A stretch of 64,000 nucleotides of DNA from an uncultured Victivallales bacterium (lineage in GTDB: Bacteria > Verrucomicrobiota > Lentisphaeria > Victivallales > UBA1829). The notes beneath the pieces are model-generated. The model worked only from the letters and a program-made list of their open reading frames with translations, did not search any database and was not told the origin of the DNA. Below are positions 53,101 through 60,888 of the stretch, in pieces. The stretch spans positions 58,736-122,735 of the forward strand of contig CAKUJH010000006.1 in assembly GCA_934661375.1 (NCBI GenBank). The letters are read 5' to 3'. Position 1 is the first letter of the stretch. Every line of letters starts with the position of its first letter. The position numbers and the translations under genes are program-made.

Positions 53101-53525
53101 GCGCCCCGGTTGTTCAGCGCAATGTGATAAATATCCGGAATTTTCGCATCCGGATTAGGTACAAAAACAAACTCGAAACTGTCATCCAGAAAAACCATGC
53201 CGCCGCGTCCGGGTCTGGCACGCTGCAATATGCCGTTCGGACCAGTGGGACAGCTGACCGCGATATACAGCATCTGTCCATCTGTACCGATATTGAACCG
53301 GGCATCTGCAGGAATCAGTTTCATGATCTTTTCCAGTTTGCGCTGGCGTCCGCAGAATCCATACATACCTGCGGTATATTTCAGTTCATCCGGATGAATT
53401 TCTCCGTCAATGACTGGAGTTTGCATCAATCCGCCAGTTGCCCGAGGAGGTTCCGTCAGCATTTTTTCCTGTGTCATGCAGCACAGACAAGTCAGCAGCA
53501 TGAACAGCGACAATCCAAATTTCAT
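50106..53525 (-). CDS. Giant exported protein: CBM9-like and glycoside-hydrolase-like (module 2)
   Basis: This 1139-aa protein has a signal peptide (MKFGLSLFMLLTCLCC) and is a paralogue of the 42769-46140 product. Shared stretches include the LWLG/IWLG-(E)xxRG-x-xxFxEND motif, PAQELIRK and the M-x-(A)-x-PIKPMPxDWR block. The N-terminal CBM9-like domain contains FLDDSFEFVFVPNPD. The C-domain holds HIYWDDIFLASNFDRS (D881, D882), where the module 1 paralogue has YCDNAF. It is probably involved in exported glycan breakdown or modification. It is the first gene of its operon and is driven by the shared promoter/operator module. Confidence 0.76.
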   Translation of the reverse strand: MKFGLSLFMLLTCLCCMTQEKMLTEPPRATGGLMQTPVIDGEIHPDELKYTAGMYGFCGRQRKLEKIMKLIPADARFNIGTDGQMLYIAVSCPTGPNGILQRARPGRGGMVFLDDSFEFVFVPNPDAKIPDIYHIALNNRGAYMTAARIANANSAWTPEFQYKGKIKDGRWTCEAAFPLHSIGIPKLKDGQEIGIRVCRNWRRMSRDFGGGKGLQSSWSQIRCAFFDSVSIPVFRFSTQAPVIQFLNLKKGKTPDLRVSLFNPTDHAMTLRTSYEHRPSSSQSISNQETLTLAAGEKRILQLPVSQITSGETVTTGFAVASADGKTVHYRRAFRWDLESPEIFAAADNPDKDRVALKYAYYPESDELFLQLDFTAADIKQLKQIKAELLDKSGSRIAETVMPAVKNHMSELLWRIPSLKEYTLKHNPDGIYRIRITAEGLPGMELVREFERKVFPWENNSLGKSDRLIPPFTPIQVKEHQVSVLLREHQLAQTGLWKQVTAKNMNLLADGGMRFEAVIDGKTHTAENGSLQFTQKSDTQVTAESRWRAGSLEGHAVSVFDYDGMMKYTLELQPGNRQVQSLKLIIPLNEAQAYLFHACTDGLRFNYGGAVPKKTGRVWDSSQAARTDLQTSYVPYIWLGTEERGFCVFGENDRGWVSDPKVPAQELIRKNGQLELVLNLIARPTVLNAARRIELGFMAMPIKPMPKDWRRSAVWGTPAEAKPYLTYWMSFIGSAYCRGGLTDSDDYSPRENDLTLWKTFGQIRKTRQIPSGFLDRWCAGYRSSEKLNTYRSEVRYGLNLMKSAPENSVTFYTNTRGVRTDIPETRTFMDNWLREEFQGSRTPVYGSSKSYSVDPSETFRDYAVYWYRQMLSTGACDHIYWDDIFLASNFDRSSRSRGYVLADGRLQPSVGLFNMRELFRRTAVMQLEMNNTPQNMVHMTNTAIAPLLSFVQQNLDWEDNLGINPFQQRYTKEYIRAVSIGRQFGNLPGALGLVLSKGDPAKIAWCLRTGAGVTLTHEILWAKGTAAVDYWKNRIEMLKFGYGTADVKVWNYWDADYPVRIEGGDNSSILLTKGKEAILIVCDYENGGKYRVSLAEQQLGIHGIAEARNMETGELLPVDGHGVSFQLRKYDFISIRLALK

Positions 53526-53582
53526 GTCATACCCTTTCGTTTTTAGCTGTTCTTATTGTATATTCAATCAGTGTTACCTTGC

Positions 53583-53656
53583 TGTTATTTCTGTTATACT
53601 ATAAGTCAGTATTTCAGTAATGTCAAGCGCACTGAAATCTTTTTTTCAATAATTTT
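53583..53656 (-). promoter_or_regulatory. Shared promoter/operator module, copy B (giant exported-protein operon)
   Basis: On the minus strand, TTGACA (53626-53621) and TATAGT (53603-53598) are 17 bp apart. The same ATTTCAG/CTGAAAT inverted repeat (53611-53617, 53632-53638) and the TTATAGTATAA palindrome are present. The start codon at 53525 is about 65 bp downstream of the expected transcription start. Confidence 0.8.
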
Positions 53657-53701
53657 CAATTGGCGAAACACACAAATATACGATTTTTCTTGAAACCCGG
53701 C

Positions 53702-53729
53702 TTGAAAAATCACGAAACGACGTTATATT
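53702..53729 (+). promoter_or_regulatory. Promoter for tRNA-Pro
   Basis: TTGAAA (53702-53707) and TATATT (53724-53729) are 16 bp apart, 20 bp before the tRNA. Confidence 0.6.
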
Positions 53730-53748
53730 AGATGGCGTTTTATGAAGT

Positions 53749-53826
53749 CGGGGCGTAGCTCAGTCTGGTTGGAGCGCTACGTTCGGGACGTAGAGGTCGC
53801 TGGTTCGAATCCAGTCGCCCCGACCA
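53749..53826 (+). tRNA. tRNA-Pro (anticodon CGG)
   Basis: The acceptor stem CGGGGCG (53749-53755) pairs with CGCCCCG (53816-53822). The D arm, an anticodon stem CTACG/CGTAG around loop TTCGGGA (anticodon CGG at 53784-53786) and the T arm GCTGG-TTCGAAT-CCAGT are all present. The discriminator A and CCA are encoded. The variable loop is short. Confidence 0.95.
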
Positions 53827-53903
53827 TTTCCTTTTTTCTATAAATTCCTGCATATTCCTGTTTTCAGCATTATTCTATTAATGCTTAATGACCGGGAGGA
53901 AAA

Positions 53904-54845
53904 ATGAAAATTCTGCTGATCAGCGATACTCACGGGACAAAAATTGACTTGATCTCCACGTATGCAAAGGAAATTGAGGCGGATCTGTGCATTCATGCCG
54001 GTGATTTCGGTTTCTATGATACATCCAGTGCCGACGCCATGCCGCAGCGCGAACTCCGTCTGCTGATCCAGCACAGCGACCTGCCGGATGATGAAAAGAC
54101 CGCTCTGCTGAACGGTTGTGCCGAAGACCGGAAAAAAGCGGTTGTCCGGCATCATTTGCTGGGGTCATTTCAGGATTTTCTGGATGGCAAACGACGGTTT
54201 GACCGGCAGGTATACGCCACATGGGGAAATCATGACGACGCCGAAGTGGTTTTGCGGCTGATGAAAAAACCGGTCGACAATCTGCGGATTCTGCATGAAA
54301 ACACTTTTTTCGATACGGGCAACTTGGTCATTTTCGGCACCGGCGGAAACTGTGTCCCGAAAAAAGCGTTTATTCAGCACTATCGGGGATTGCCGGGTGC
54401 GCGATGCCGTCCGGCAAGTGTGCTGGCTCAATACAGCACGCTGCTGAAAACCGCAAAAATGATCCCTGCCGACAGACACAGAATTCTGGTCTCTCATGTC
54501 AGCCCGCTGGTCGAACCGTTTCTCGAACTGGTCGCCTGGCAGGTGGGTGCGGATTTCACGGTGAGCGGTCACATGGGACGGAAAAACGGCGAAACCGGCG
54601 TTACGGATTCATCCCGGCTGCCCATGCTGAGAAAAATCAGGAACAGACTGCTGGAACTTTATCCCGATGCGCAGGAAGAACTTATGCCGTTTTATCCCGA
54701 AGAATGCGATCGGGTTGTCCGCCACCTGAATCTGCCGGATGCCCAGGATGGATACGGGGTGCTGGAATGTGTTGACGGCAGAATCAACCATGAAATCCGC
54801 GGACAGACTTACCGTTCGTGCCGTTTACCCGGCAGCAGGGTCTGA
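53904..54845 (+). CDS. Calcineurin-like metallophosphoesterase
   Basis: This 313-aa cytosolic protein shows all metallophosphoesterase motifs: LLISDTHG, CIHAGDFGF, ATWGNHDDAE, LVSHVSP and VSGHMGR. The substrate is unknown; the family includes phosphatases, nucleases and cyclic-nucleotide enzymes. A GGGAGG SD precedes the ATG. The second MITE-like element starts 28 bp after its stop. Confidence 0.88.
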   Translation: MKILLISDTHGTKIDLISTYAKEIEADLCIHAGDFGFYDTSSADAMPQRELRLLIQHSDLPDDEKTALLNGCAEDRKKAVVRHHLLGSFQDFLDGKRRFDRQVYATWGNHDDAEVVLRLMKKPVDNLRILHENTFFDTGNLVIFGTGGNCVPKKAFIQHYRGLPGARCRPASVLAQYSTLLKTAKMIPADRHRILVSHVSPLVEPFLELVAWQVGADFTVSGHMGRKNGETGVTDSSRLPMLRKIRNRLLELYPDAQEELMPFYPEECDRVVRHLNLPDAQDGYGVLECVDGRINHEIRGQTYRSCRLPGSRV

Positions 54846-54872
54846 CGGAAACAGCAGCCATCTCCTTGTCAA

Positions 54873-54994
54873 GATGCGACTGCCAAAAGTCCGAAAATCG
54901 AGAAATTTCATAAAAACGCAATTATGTTTTGAGCGTGAACAGTGTATGGAAAAGCTATTGTTTTTGCCAACTGCGGACTTTTGGCAGTGGCGTC
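54873..54994. mobile_element. 122-bp MITE-like inverted-repeat element, copy 2
   Basis: ACTGCCAAAAGTCCG at the left and its exact complement at the right give a perfect 15-bp inverted repeat, extended imperfectly to ~21 bp. The core is about 93% identical to copy 1 at 24946-25067. TCAA flanks both sides (54869-54872, 54995-54998), a possible but short duplication. It lies 144 bp upstream of carB and could influence its transcription. Confidence 0.75.
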
Positions 54995-55138
54995 TCAATC
55001 CGGCAGCTCGAAAAAAACCGGAATTATTTTCGGTTTCACTGTGGAAAAAAGAACAGGGTGAATGTATATTATTGTCCCGGAATACCGGACGGATTACCCC
55101 TACGGTTGAAAACTACCCAGAAAAACGGAACGTGCATC

Positions 55139-58100
55139 ATGCCGAAAAGAACTGACATCAAGAAGATCATGCTGATCGGATCCGGGCCGATTGTCATCGG
55201 ACAAGCCTGCGAATTCGATTACTCCGGAACCCAGGCCTGCAAATCTCTGAAAGAAGAAGGATATGAAGTCCTTCTGGTCAACAGCAATCCTGCAACCATT
55301 ATGACCGATCCCGATTTCGCGGACCGCACTTACATTGAGCCGCTGACCAAAGACATCCTGCACGAAATCATCCGCCGGGAACGTCCCGACGCCATTTTGC
55401 CGACACTCGGCGGACAGACCGCACTGAACCTCTCGCTGGAACTGTACGATTCCGGCATTCTTGACCGTTACCGGGTGGAAATGATCGGGGCGAAAGCGGA
55501 TGTCATCCGCCGTGCCGAAGACCGTTACCTGTTCAAGGAAACCATGCGTTCCATCGGGCTGGATCTGCCCAAGAGCGGCTCTGCCCACAATATGGACGAA
55601 GCCATGGCGATTGCTGAAAGAATCGGCACCATGCCCCTCATCATCCGTCCGGGATTCACCCTCGGCGGAACCGGCGGCGGCATTGCTCATGACATTGACG
55701 AATTCAAGGAAATTGTTACCCGCGGACTCACTGCCAGCATGAATTCCGAAGTTCTGATTGAGGAATCGCTCGTCGGATGGAAGGAATTTGAACTGGAAGT
55801 GATGCGCGACTCCAAAGACAACGCCGTGATTGTCTGCCCGATTGAAAACCTGGATCCCATGGGCGTACACACCGGCGACAGCATTACCGTGGCTCCGGCA
55901 CAGACCTTGACCGACCGCGAATATCAGAAAATGCGTGACGCCTCCCTGGCTGTCATGCGCGCCATCGGCGTGGAAACCGGCGGTTCCAACGTCCAGTGGG
56001 GCGTCAACCCCAAAGACGGACGCATGATCATCATTGAAATGAATCCGCGCGTTTCCCGTTCCAGCGCACTGGCTTCCAAGGCAACCGGCTTCCCTATCGC
56101 CAAAATCGCCGCAAAACTCGCCGTCGGCTACACACTGGATGAACTCATCAACGACATCACCAAAGAAACGCCTGCCTGTTTCGAACCGACTGTCGATTAT
56201 GTAGTTACCAAAATTCCGCGGTTCGCATTCGAAAAATTCCCGACTGCCGACAGCACACTGTCCACTCAAATGAAATCCGTCGGCGAAACCATGAGTATCG
56301 GACGTTCCTTCAAGCAGTCTCTCCAGAAAGCGGTCCGTTCGCTGGAAGTCGGACGCGCCGGGCTGGGCATCGACGGCAAGGACGGCAAATATGAAGCCAT
56401 GAGCGACGGTCAGCTCCGGGCGGAACTCATTCGCCCCAACTGTCATCGTCTCTTCCACATGCGCGAAGCCTTCAAACGCGGCTGGACCGTGGAAAAAGTG
56501 CATGAACTCACCGGCATTGACCCGTGGTTCCTGCGTCCCATTCAGGAACTGGCGGACTATGAAGAGGAAATCGCCTCTACCAAAACGCTGGACAATCTGA
56601 AAAAAGATCCCGCGCTGTTCCGTCAGATCAAGGAATTTGGATATTCCGACCGCCAGATTGCGTATGTTCTTCATTCCGACGAAGTTTCCGTCTACAAAGC
56701 CCGCAAGGAACTGGGCATCATGCCGGTTTACAGTCTGGTCGACACCTGCGCCGGCGAGTTTGAAGCCTATACTCCGTATTATTATTCCACCTACGGTGAA
56801 TACAACGAACCGGTCAAGAACTCCGGCAAGAAAAAAATCATGATTCTCGGCGGCGGTCCGAACCGTATCGGACAGGGCATCGAGTTCGACTACTGCTGCG
56901 TCCATGCTTCCTTTGCTCTCCGCAAAGCCGGTTTCGAAACCATCATGGTCAACAGCAACCCGGAAACCGTTTCCACCGACTATGACACCAGCGACAAACT
57001 GTATTTCGAACCGCTTACGCTGGAAGATGTTCTGCATATTTACGACCGGGAGCAGCCGGACGGCGTGATTGTTCAGTTCGGCGGACAGACTCCGCTTAAA
57101 CTGGCTCTTCAGCTGGAAGCCTGCGGCGTCAAAATCATCGGTACGTCCCCGAAGGATATCGACAGAGCGGAAGACCGCGATGAATTCAACCAGCTGATCG
57201 ACAAACTGCATCTGCTGCAGGCTCCGGGCGGCATCGCCACCAATATTGAAGAAGCGGCGGCGGCAGCGGCACGGATCGGATACCCGGTCCTGATGCGTCC
57301 TTCATTCGTGCTGGGCGGACGCGCCATGGTGATTGTTTACAACGAGGAGTTTCTCCGCAAATACATGACCGAAGCCGTGGAGGCTTCCGAAGAACGCCCC
57401 GTGCTGGTGGACCGGTTCCTGGAAGACGCCACCGAACTGGATGTGGACTGCATTTCCGATGGAGAAACCAGCGTGATCGGCGCGATCATGGAACACGTTG
57501 AACTGGCGGGCATCCACTCCGGCGACAGTGCGTGCGTCATTCCGCCGGTCAGTCTTTCGCAGAACGTGCTGGATAAAATCCGCAAAGACACTTACGCTTT
57601 GGCGAAGGCATTGAATGTCAAAGGCTTGATGAACATTCAGTTTGCCGTGCAGGAAGACCGGGTTTACATTCTGGAAGTCAATCCGCGCGCTTCGCGGACG
57701 GTGCCGTTCGTGAGCAAATCCATCGGTATTCCGCTGGCAAAACTGGCGGCGCTGGTCATGGCTGGAAAGACTCTGAAAGAACTCAACTATACGAAGGAAG
57801 TCATTCCGGAACATTACTGCGCCAAAGAAGCGGTGTTCCCGTTCATCCGGTTCCCCGGCATCGACATCGTGCTGAGCCCGGAAATGAAATCCACCGGCGA
57901 AGTCATGGGCATCGACCTGAATCCGGGCATGGCGTATCTCAAAACCCAGATCGCCGCCGGAAACGCCCTGCCCGACAAAGGAGACATCTTCCTGAGTGTC
58001 AGGGACATGGACAAAGACGAGATTCTCCCGTACGCCCGCGAACTGATTGACCTGGGATTCACCATCCATGCCACGGTCGGCACAGCCACCAAACTGTGCG

Positions 58101-58399
58101 AAGCCGGCATCCCGGTCAGCCCCATGTTCAAGATTTCGGAAGGACGCCCGAACCTGATTGATTACATCAATTCGCACCGTCTGAAATGGATCATCAACAC
58201 CCCCTCCACCGGCGTTACGCCGCGTCTGGACGAAATCCACATGCGCGCTCATGCCGTCATCAAAGGGGTGCCGATCACAACGACGCTCAAAGGTCTGCAG
58301 GCCGCCATCGACGGCTTGAAGGCCCTGCGCATCATGCAGCGCATGGAAGTGTGCAGCATTCAGGAATACCACCGCAGTTCCAAACATCTGGACATTTGA
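55139..58399 (+). CDS. carB: Carbamoyl-phosphate synthase large subunit
   Basis: This 1086-aa enzyme makes carbamoyl phosphate for pyrimidines and arginine, using ammonia passed from CarA. Two homologous synthetase halves each hold an ATP-grasp fold: IKKIMLIGSGPIVIGQACEFDYSG, then KIMILGGGPNRIGQGIEFDYCC near residue 565. The C-terminal allosteric MGS-like domain follows. The start at 55139 is chosen on the conserved MPKRTDIKKIMLIGSGP N-terminus, since an in-frame upstream start would run through the MITE-like repeat. No carA is adjacent. The SD is weak. Confidence 0.96.
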   Translation: MPKRTDIKKIMLIGSGPIVIGQACEFDYSGTQACKSLKEEGYEVLLVNSNPATIMTDPDFADRTYIEPLTKDILHEIIRRERPDAILPTLGGQTALNLSLELYDSGILDRYRVEMIGAKADVIRRAEDRYLFKETMRSIGLDLPKSGSAHNMDEAMAIAERIGTMPLIIRPGFTLGGTGGGIAHDIDEFKEIVTRGLTASMNSEVLIEESLVGWKEFELEVMRDSKDNAVIVCPIENLDPMGVHTGDSITVAPAQTLTDREYQKMRDASLAVMRAIGVETGGSNVQWGVNPKDGRMIIIEMNPRVSRSSALASKATGFPIAKIAAKLAVGYTLDELINDITKETPACFEPTVDYVVTKIPRFAFEKFPTADSTLSTQMKSVGETMSIGRSFKQSLQKAVRSLEVGRAGLGIDGKDGKYEAMSDGQLRAELIRPNCHRLFHMREAFKRGWTVEKVHELTGIDPWFLRPIQELADYEEEIASTKTLDNLKKDPALFRQIKEFGYSDRQIAYVLHSDEVSVYKARKELGIMPVYSLVDTCAGEFEAYTPYYYSTYGEYNEPVKNSGKKKIMILGGGPNRIGQGIEFDYCCVHASFALRKAGFETIMVNSNPETVSTDYDTSDKLYFEPLTLEDVLHIYDREQPDGVIVQFGGQTPLKLALQLEACGVKIIGTSPKDIDRAEDRDEFNQLIDKLHLLQAPGGIATNIEEAAAAAARIGYPVLMRPSFVLGGRAMVIVYNEEFLRKYMTEAVEASEERPVLVDRFLEDATELDVDCISDGETSVIGAIMEHVELAGIHSGDSACVIPPVSLSQNVLDKIRKDTYALAKALNVKGLMNIQFAVQEDRVYILEVNPRASRTVPFVSKSIGIPLAKLAALVMAGKTLKELNYTKEVIPEHYCAKEAVFPFIRFPGIDIVLSPEMKSTGEVMGIDLNPGMAYLKTQIAAGNALPDKGDIFLSVRDMDKDEILPYARELIDLGFTIHATVGTATKLCEAGIPVSPMFKISEGRPNLIDYINSHRLKWIINTPSTGVTPRLDEIHMRAHAVIKGVPITTTLKGLQAAIDGLKALRIMQRMEVCSIQEYHRSSKHLDI

Positions 58400-58420
58400 C
58401 GGAACAGGAAAGGATTCGGC

Positions 58421-59245
58421 ATGAAAAAAATCAGCGAATGGGAAATTTTCAAGAATCGGAGTGTCCGCATCTGGACTGCTCTTGCCGCGATTCTTCTGTT
58501 CGCCGCCGGATCCGTTTTCCTGGTCTGGGTTCTGTATCTGGAAATGTTCACCGGAAATCAGCGGTTCACCTTGCAGAAAGTGCTGGTGGAAAGCCGCGGG
58601 TTCTGGCAGGGACGCAAAAATCTGATCTGCGATATTCTGCGGCTCAAGCCCGGCGAAACCAACCTGTTCAAGCTGGATCCGGGCGCCATGCGGAACAGTC
58701 TGCTCCAGCATGAACCATCCATTCAGTATGTCAAGGTGGTGCGCGAACTGCCGGATACGCTGCATATCAATATCGTGGAACGGGTTCCGGTTGCGCTGGT
58801 GAACAGTGCGCGCTCTCCGCTGGTGGTGGATTCCGAAGCGATTCTCATGCTCCGCGAACGCTGCATGAACATCACTTCCAGCCTTCCGGTGATCCTTGGT
58901 CTGCCGAACAGCGCATCGTATCCGCCGGGCGGCGCTATTCAGAAATTCAAAAATGCGGTGGAGCTGATCATGCTCACCAAAACCGCCTATCCGGATGTGC
59001 GGATCGCCAGTATTTCCGTAGCGAAAAAAGAACAGCTGATCTGTGCTGTCCGATACAAAAACAGCGATGAACTGTACCGTGTCATGATGCCGGACCGCAA
59101 TCTGGCGCAGAACCTTCAGGTGCTGGTTTCCACGCTGGATACCATGCGCCGTACCCGGAATCCCAAACGGGTCATCAATCTGCTGTTCCGCAATCAGGTT
59201 ATCATCACGGGCGTGCAGCCCGCATCACGGAATCCCTGGACATGA
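58421..59245 (+). CDS. FtsQ/DivIB-like cell-division protein (POTRA domain)
   Basis: This 274-aa protein has a short cytoplasmic tail, one membrane span (WTALAAILLFAAGSVFLVWVLYL) and a periplasmic POTRA-like region (FTLQKVLVESRGFWQGRKN, then HEPSIQYVKVVRELPDTLHINIVERVPVAL). This is the FtsQ layout, in which the protein bridges early and late divisome parts. It lies between carB and an AsmA-like gene rather than in a mur/fts cluster, so confidence in an FtsQ role is moderate. Confidence 0.72.
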   Translation: MKKISEWEIFKNRSVRIWTALAAILLFAAGSVFLVWVLYLEMFTGNQRFTLQKVLVESRGFWQGRKNLICDILRLKPGETNLFKLDPGAMRNSLLQHEPSIQYVKVVRELPDTLHINIVERVPVALVNSARSPLVVDSEAILMLRERCMNITSSLPVILGLPNSASYPPGGAIQKFKNAVELIMLTKTAYPDVRIASISVAKKEQLICAVRYKNSDELYRVMMPDRNLAQNLQVLVSTLDTMRRTRNPKRVINLLFRNQVIITGVQPASRNPWT

Positions 59246-60855
59246 CAGAAAAAGCTGCCCCTATTCCGCGCAAAAGAAAATGGCTTCGCCCTGTACTTTT
59301 CTGTGCAGGAATCCCCGTTCTGCTGATAATTCTGCTCTGCGTGAGCCTGTCCGGCTGGGGATTTCGGAGTCTCTGGCTGCCGCTGGCTTCAAAACTGTGC
59401 GGAGCAGAAATCCGCGCGGAAAGAATCTGTATTCAGTCCCTCTGTCCGTTTCAGGTGGAGATCGCAAATTTTCATTATGCGGATTCCCGCGTTGTCATTG
59501 CCGGAGACTATGCCGCTGCCCGGATGCGTCTGAAACCGCTCCTGAACAGAAAGGTTGTTCTGGAAAAAACACTGGTCCGCAACATGAGGCTTGACTGGAA
59601 ACTGCAATCCGGATCAGATGCGCCGAAAATCGAAACTGTATCATCCCGTTCCGGTGAAAAATCACAGAACTGGACTTTTTCCCTGCATGATTATGAGGCG
59701 GAGGACATCACGCTGACCATTCATGAAGCAAATGGACTTCCGTATCAGTGCTGGCTGATCCGGCAGCTGCGCGGCGACAGATTCTGTCCCGGACAAAGCG
59801 GAACGCTGTACACGAACTGCGAAGTAACCGTTGAGCAAAAAGAAAACAGCCAGCTGAAGATCGGAGTCTTGCCGTTTTCGTTGACAGCAGTATTTCAGCC
59901 GGATGAAAACTACTGTCCGCGTCAGATGCACCTGAAAGTGCAGACCGGAGTCTGGGACATGGAGTTGGAGGAAGATATTGTCATCCCGCGGGAAGCCGGA
60001 ATTTCTGTGGCGGCGGACATCAAAATGGATACTGACGGCAAAACCCTGCAAATCAGCGACTCCCAAATAATTTTCAACTCGAAAAAACGGAAAATCGGGA
60101 AACTGCGGCTGCGCGGCAGTTTAGGAGAAACTTTCCGGTGCAGTGGAGAATTTTCCGAACTGGATCTCCAGCCGTATCTGGCGATTTTTGCGAAAAATAC
60201 CGGGGTAAATCTTGCCATGCCCCGCGCGGAATTCTCCATGGAAGGAACCGATTTCACGGAAGTCGCTCTGCAATCCAGTTTGAAAGCCAGGCTGAAAGCG
60301 GAATTCAGGGACATTTCCATTCCCGTGGAGCTGGACAGGCAAAGCCGGCTGGTGCGCCTAATCATGATTCCGCTGGAAGCCATGCCGACTTTTTTTGAAC
60401 TGGCGGAAATGAGCTGGAGTTTCAAACATGAAATCCGGAACTGCATGAATTCCATTTCGGCGATAATCAAAGGAAAACGGAATCTGGAATTTCAGCGGGC
60501 GGATCTGGAACTGGAACTGGATCGGGGTACATTGCAGATCAAGGACATCACCTTGCGCGGACAGGAAATCGAAATGGAAACGATCCGCGGCGTGCTGGAT
60601 CTGCCGACCGGCAAAATTGATCTGAAAACGGTTCTGGTTGCCTGCGGTGTCCGGCTGCCTCTGGATATTGAAGGCAGTCTGAACAATCCCACGCCGAAAC
60701 TGCGGAATGCTCTGAAAGATTTTTTTGCCGTCAACGCGCCTCTGCTCCAGACGTGGGAAAAATCGCTGAAAGAACCTCCGACAAAAAAGGACACCCGTCT
60801 GGAAAAAGCTCTAAAACGCGGCTACCGCAATCTCAACAAATATCTGAACCGCTGA
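59242..60855 (+). CDS. AsmA-like/translocation-module-type membrane-anchored protein
   Basis: This 537-aa protein has one N-terminal membrane span (PVLFCAGIPVLLIILLCVSLSGW) and a long beta-rich periplasmic region. Its C-terminal part has the AsmA-like pattern LDLPTGKIDLKTVLVACGVRLPLDIEGSLNNPTPK. Such proteins are thought to move phospholipids between membranes. The start overlaps the FtsQ-like stop (ATGA), so the two are translationally coupled. A related-looking gene starts at 63212. Confidence 0.68.
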   Translation: MTEKAAPIPRKRKWLRPVLFCAGIPVLLIILLCVSLSGWGFRSLWLPLASKLCGAEIRAERICIQSLCPFQVEIANFHYADSRVVIAGDYAAARMRLKPLLNRKVVLEKTLVRNMRLDWKLQSGSDAPKIETVSSRSGEKSQNWTFSLHDYEAEDITLTIHEANGLPYQCWLIRQLRGDRFCPGQSGTLYTNCEVTVEQKENSQLKIGVLPFSLTAVFQPDENYCPRQMHLKVQTGVWDMELEEDIVIPREAGISVAADIKMDTDGKTLQISDSQIIFNSKKRKIGKLRLRGSLGETFRCSGEFSELDLQPYLAIFAKNTGVNLAMPRAEFSMEGTDFTEVALQSSLKARLKAEFRDISIPVELDRQSRLVRLIMIPLEAMPTFFELAEMSWSFKHEIRNCMNSISAIIKGKRNLEFQRADLELELDRGTLQIKDITLRGQEIEMETIRGVLDLPTGKIDLKTVLVACGVRLPLDIEGSLNNPTPKLRNALKDFFAVNAPLLQTWEKSLKEPPTKKDTRLEKALKRGYRNLNKYLNR

Positions 60856-60888
60856 TTGGCAGTCAGAAGTTTTTCGTTGGCAGCGGCT

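Noticed and set aside
54929..55138. An in-frame N-terminal extension of carB
   Set aside because: It runs through the MITE-like repeat and is absent from the normal CarB N-terminus.
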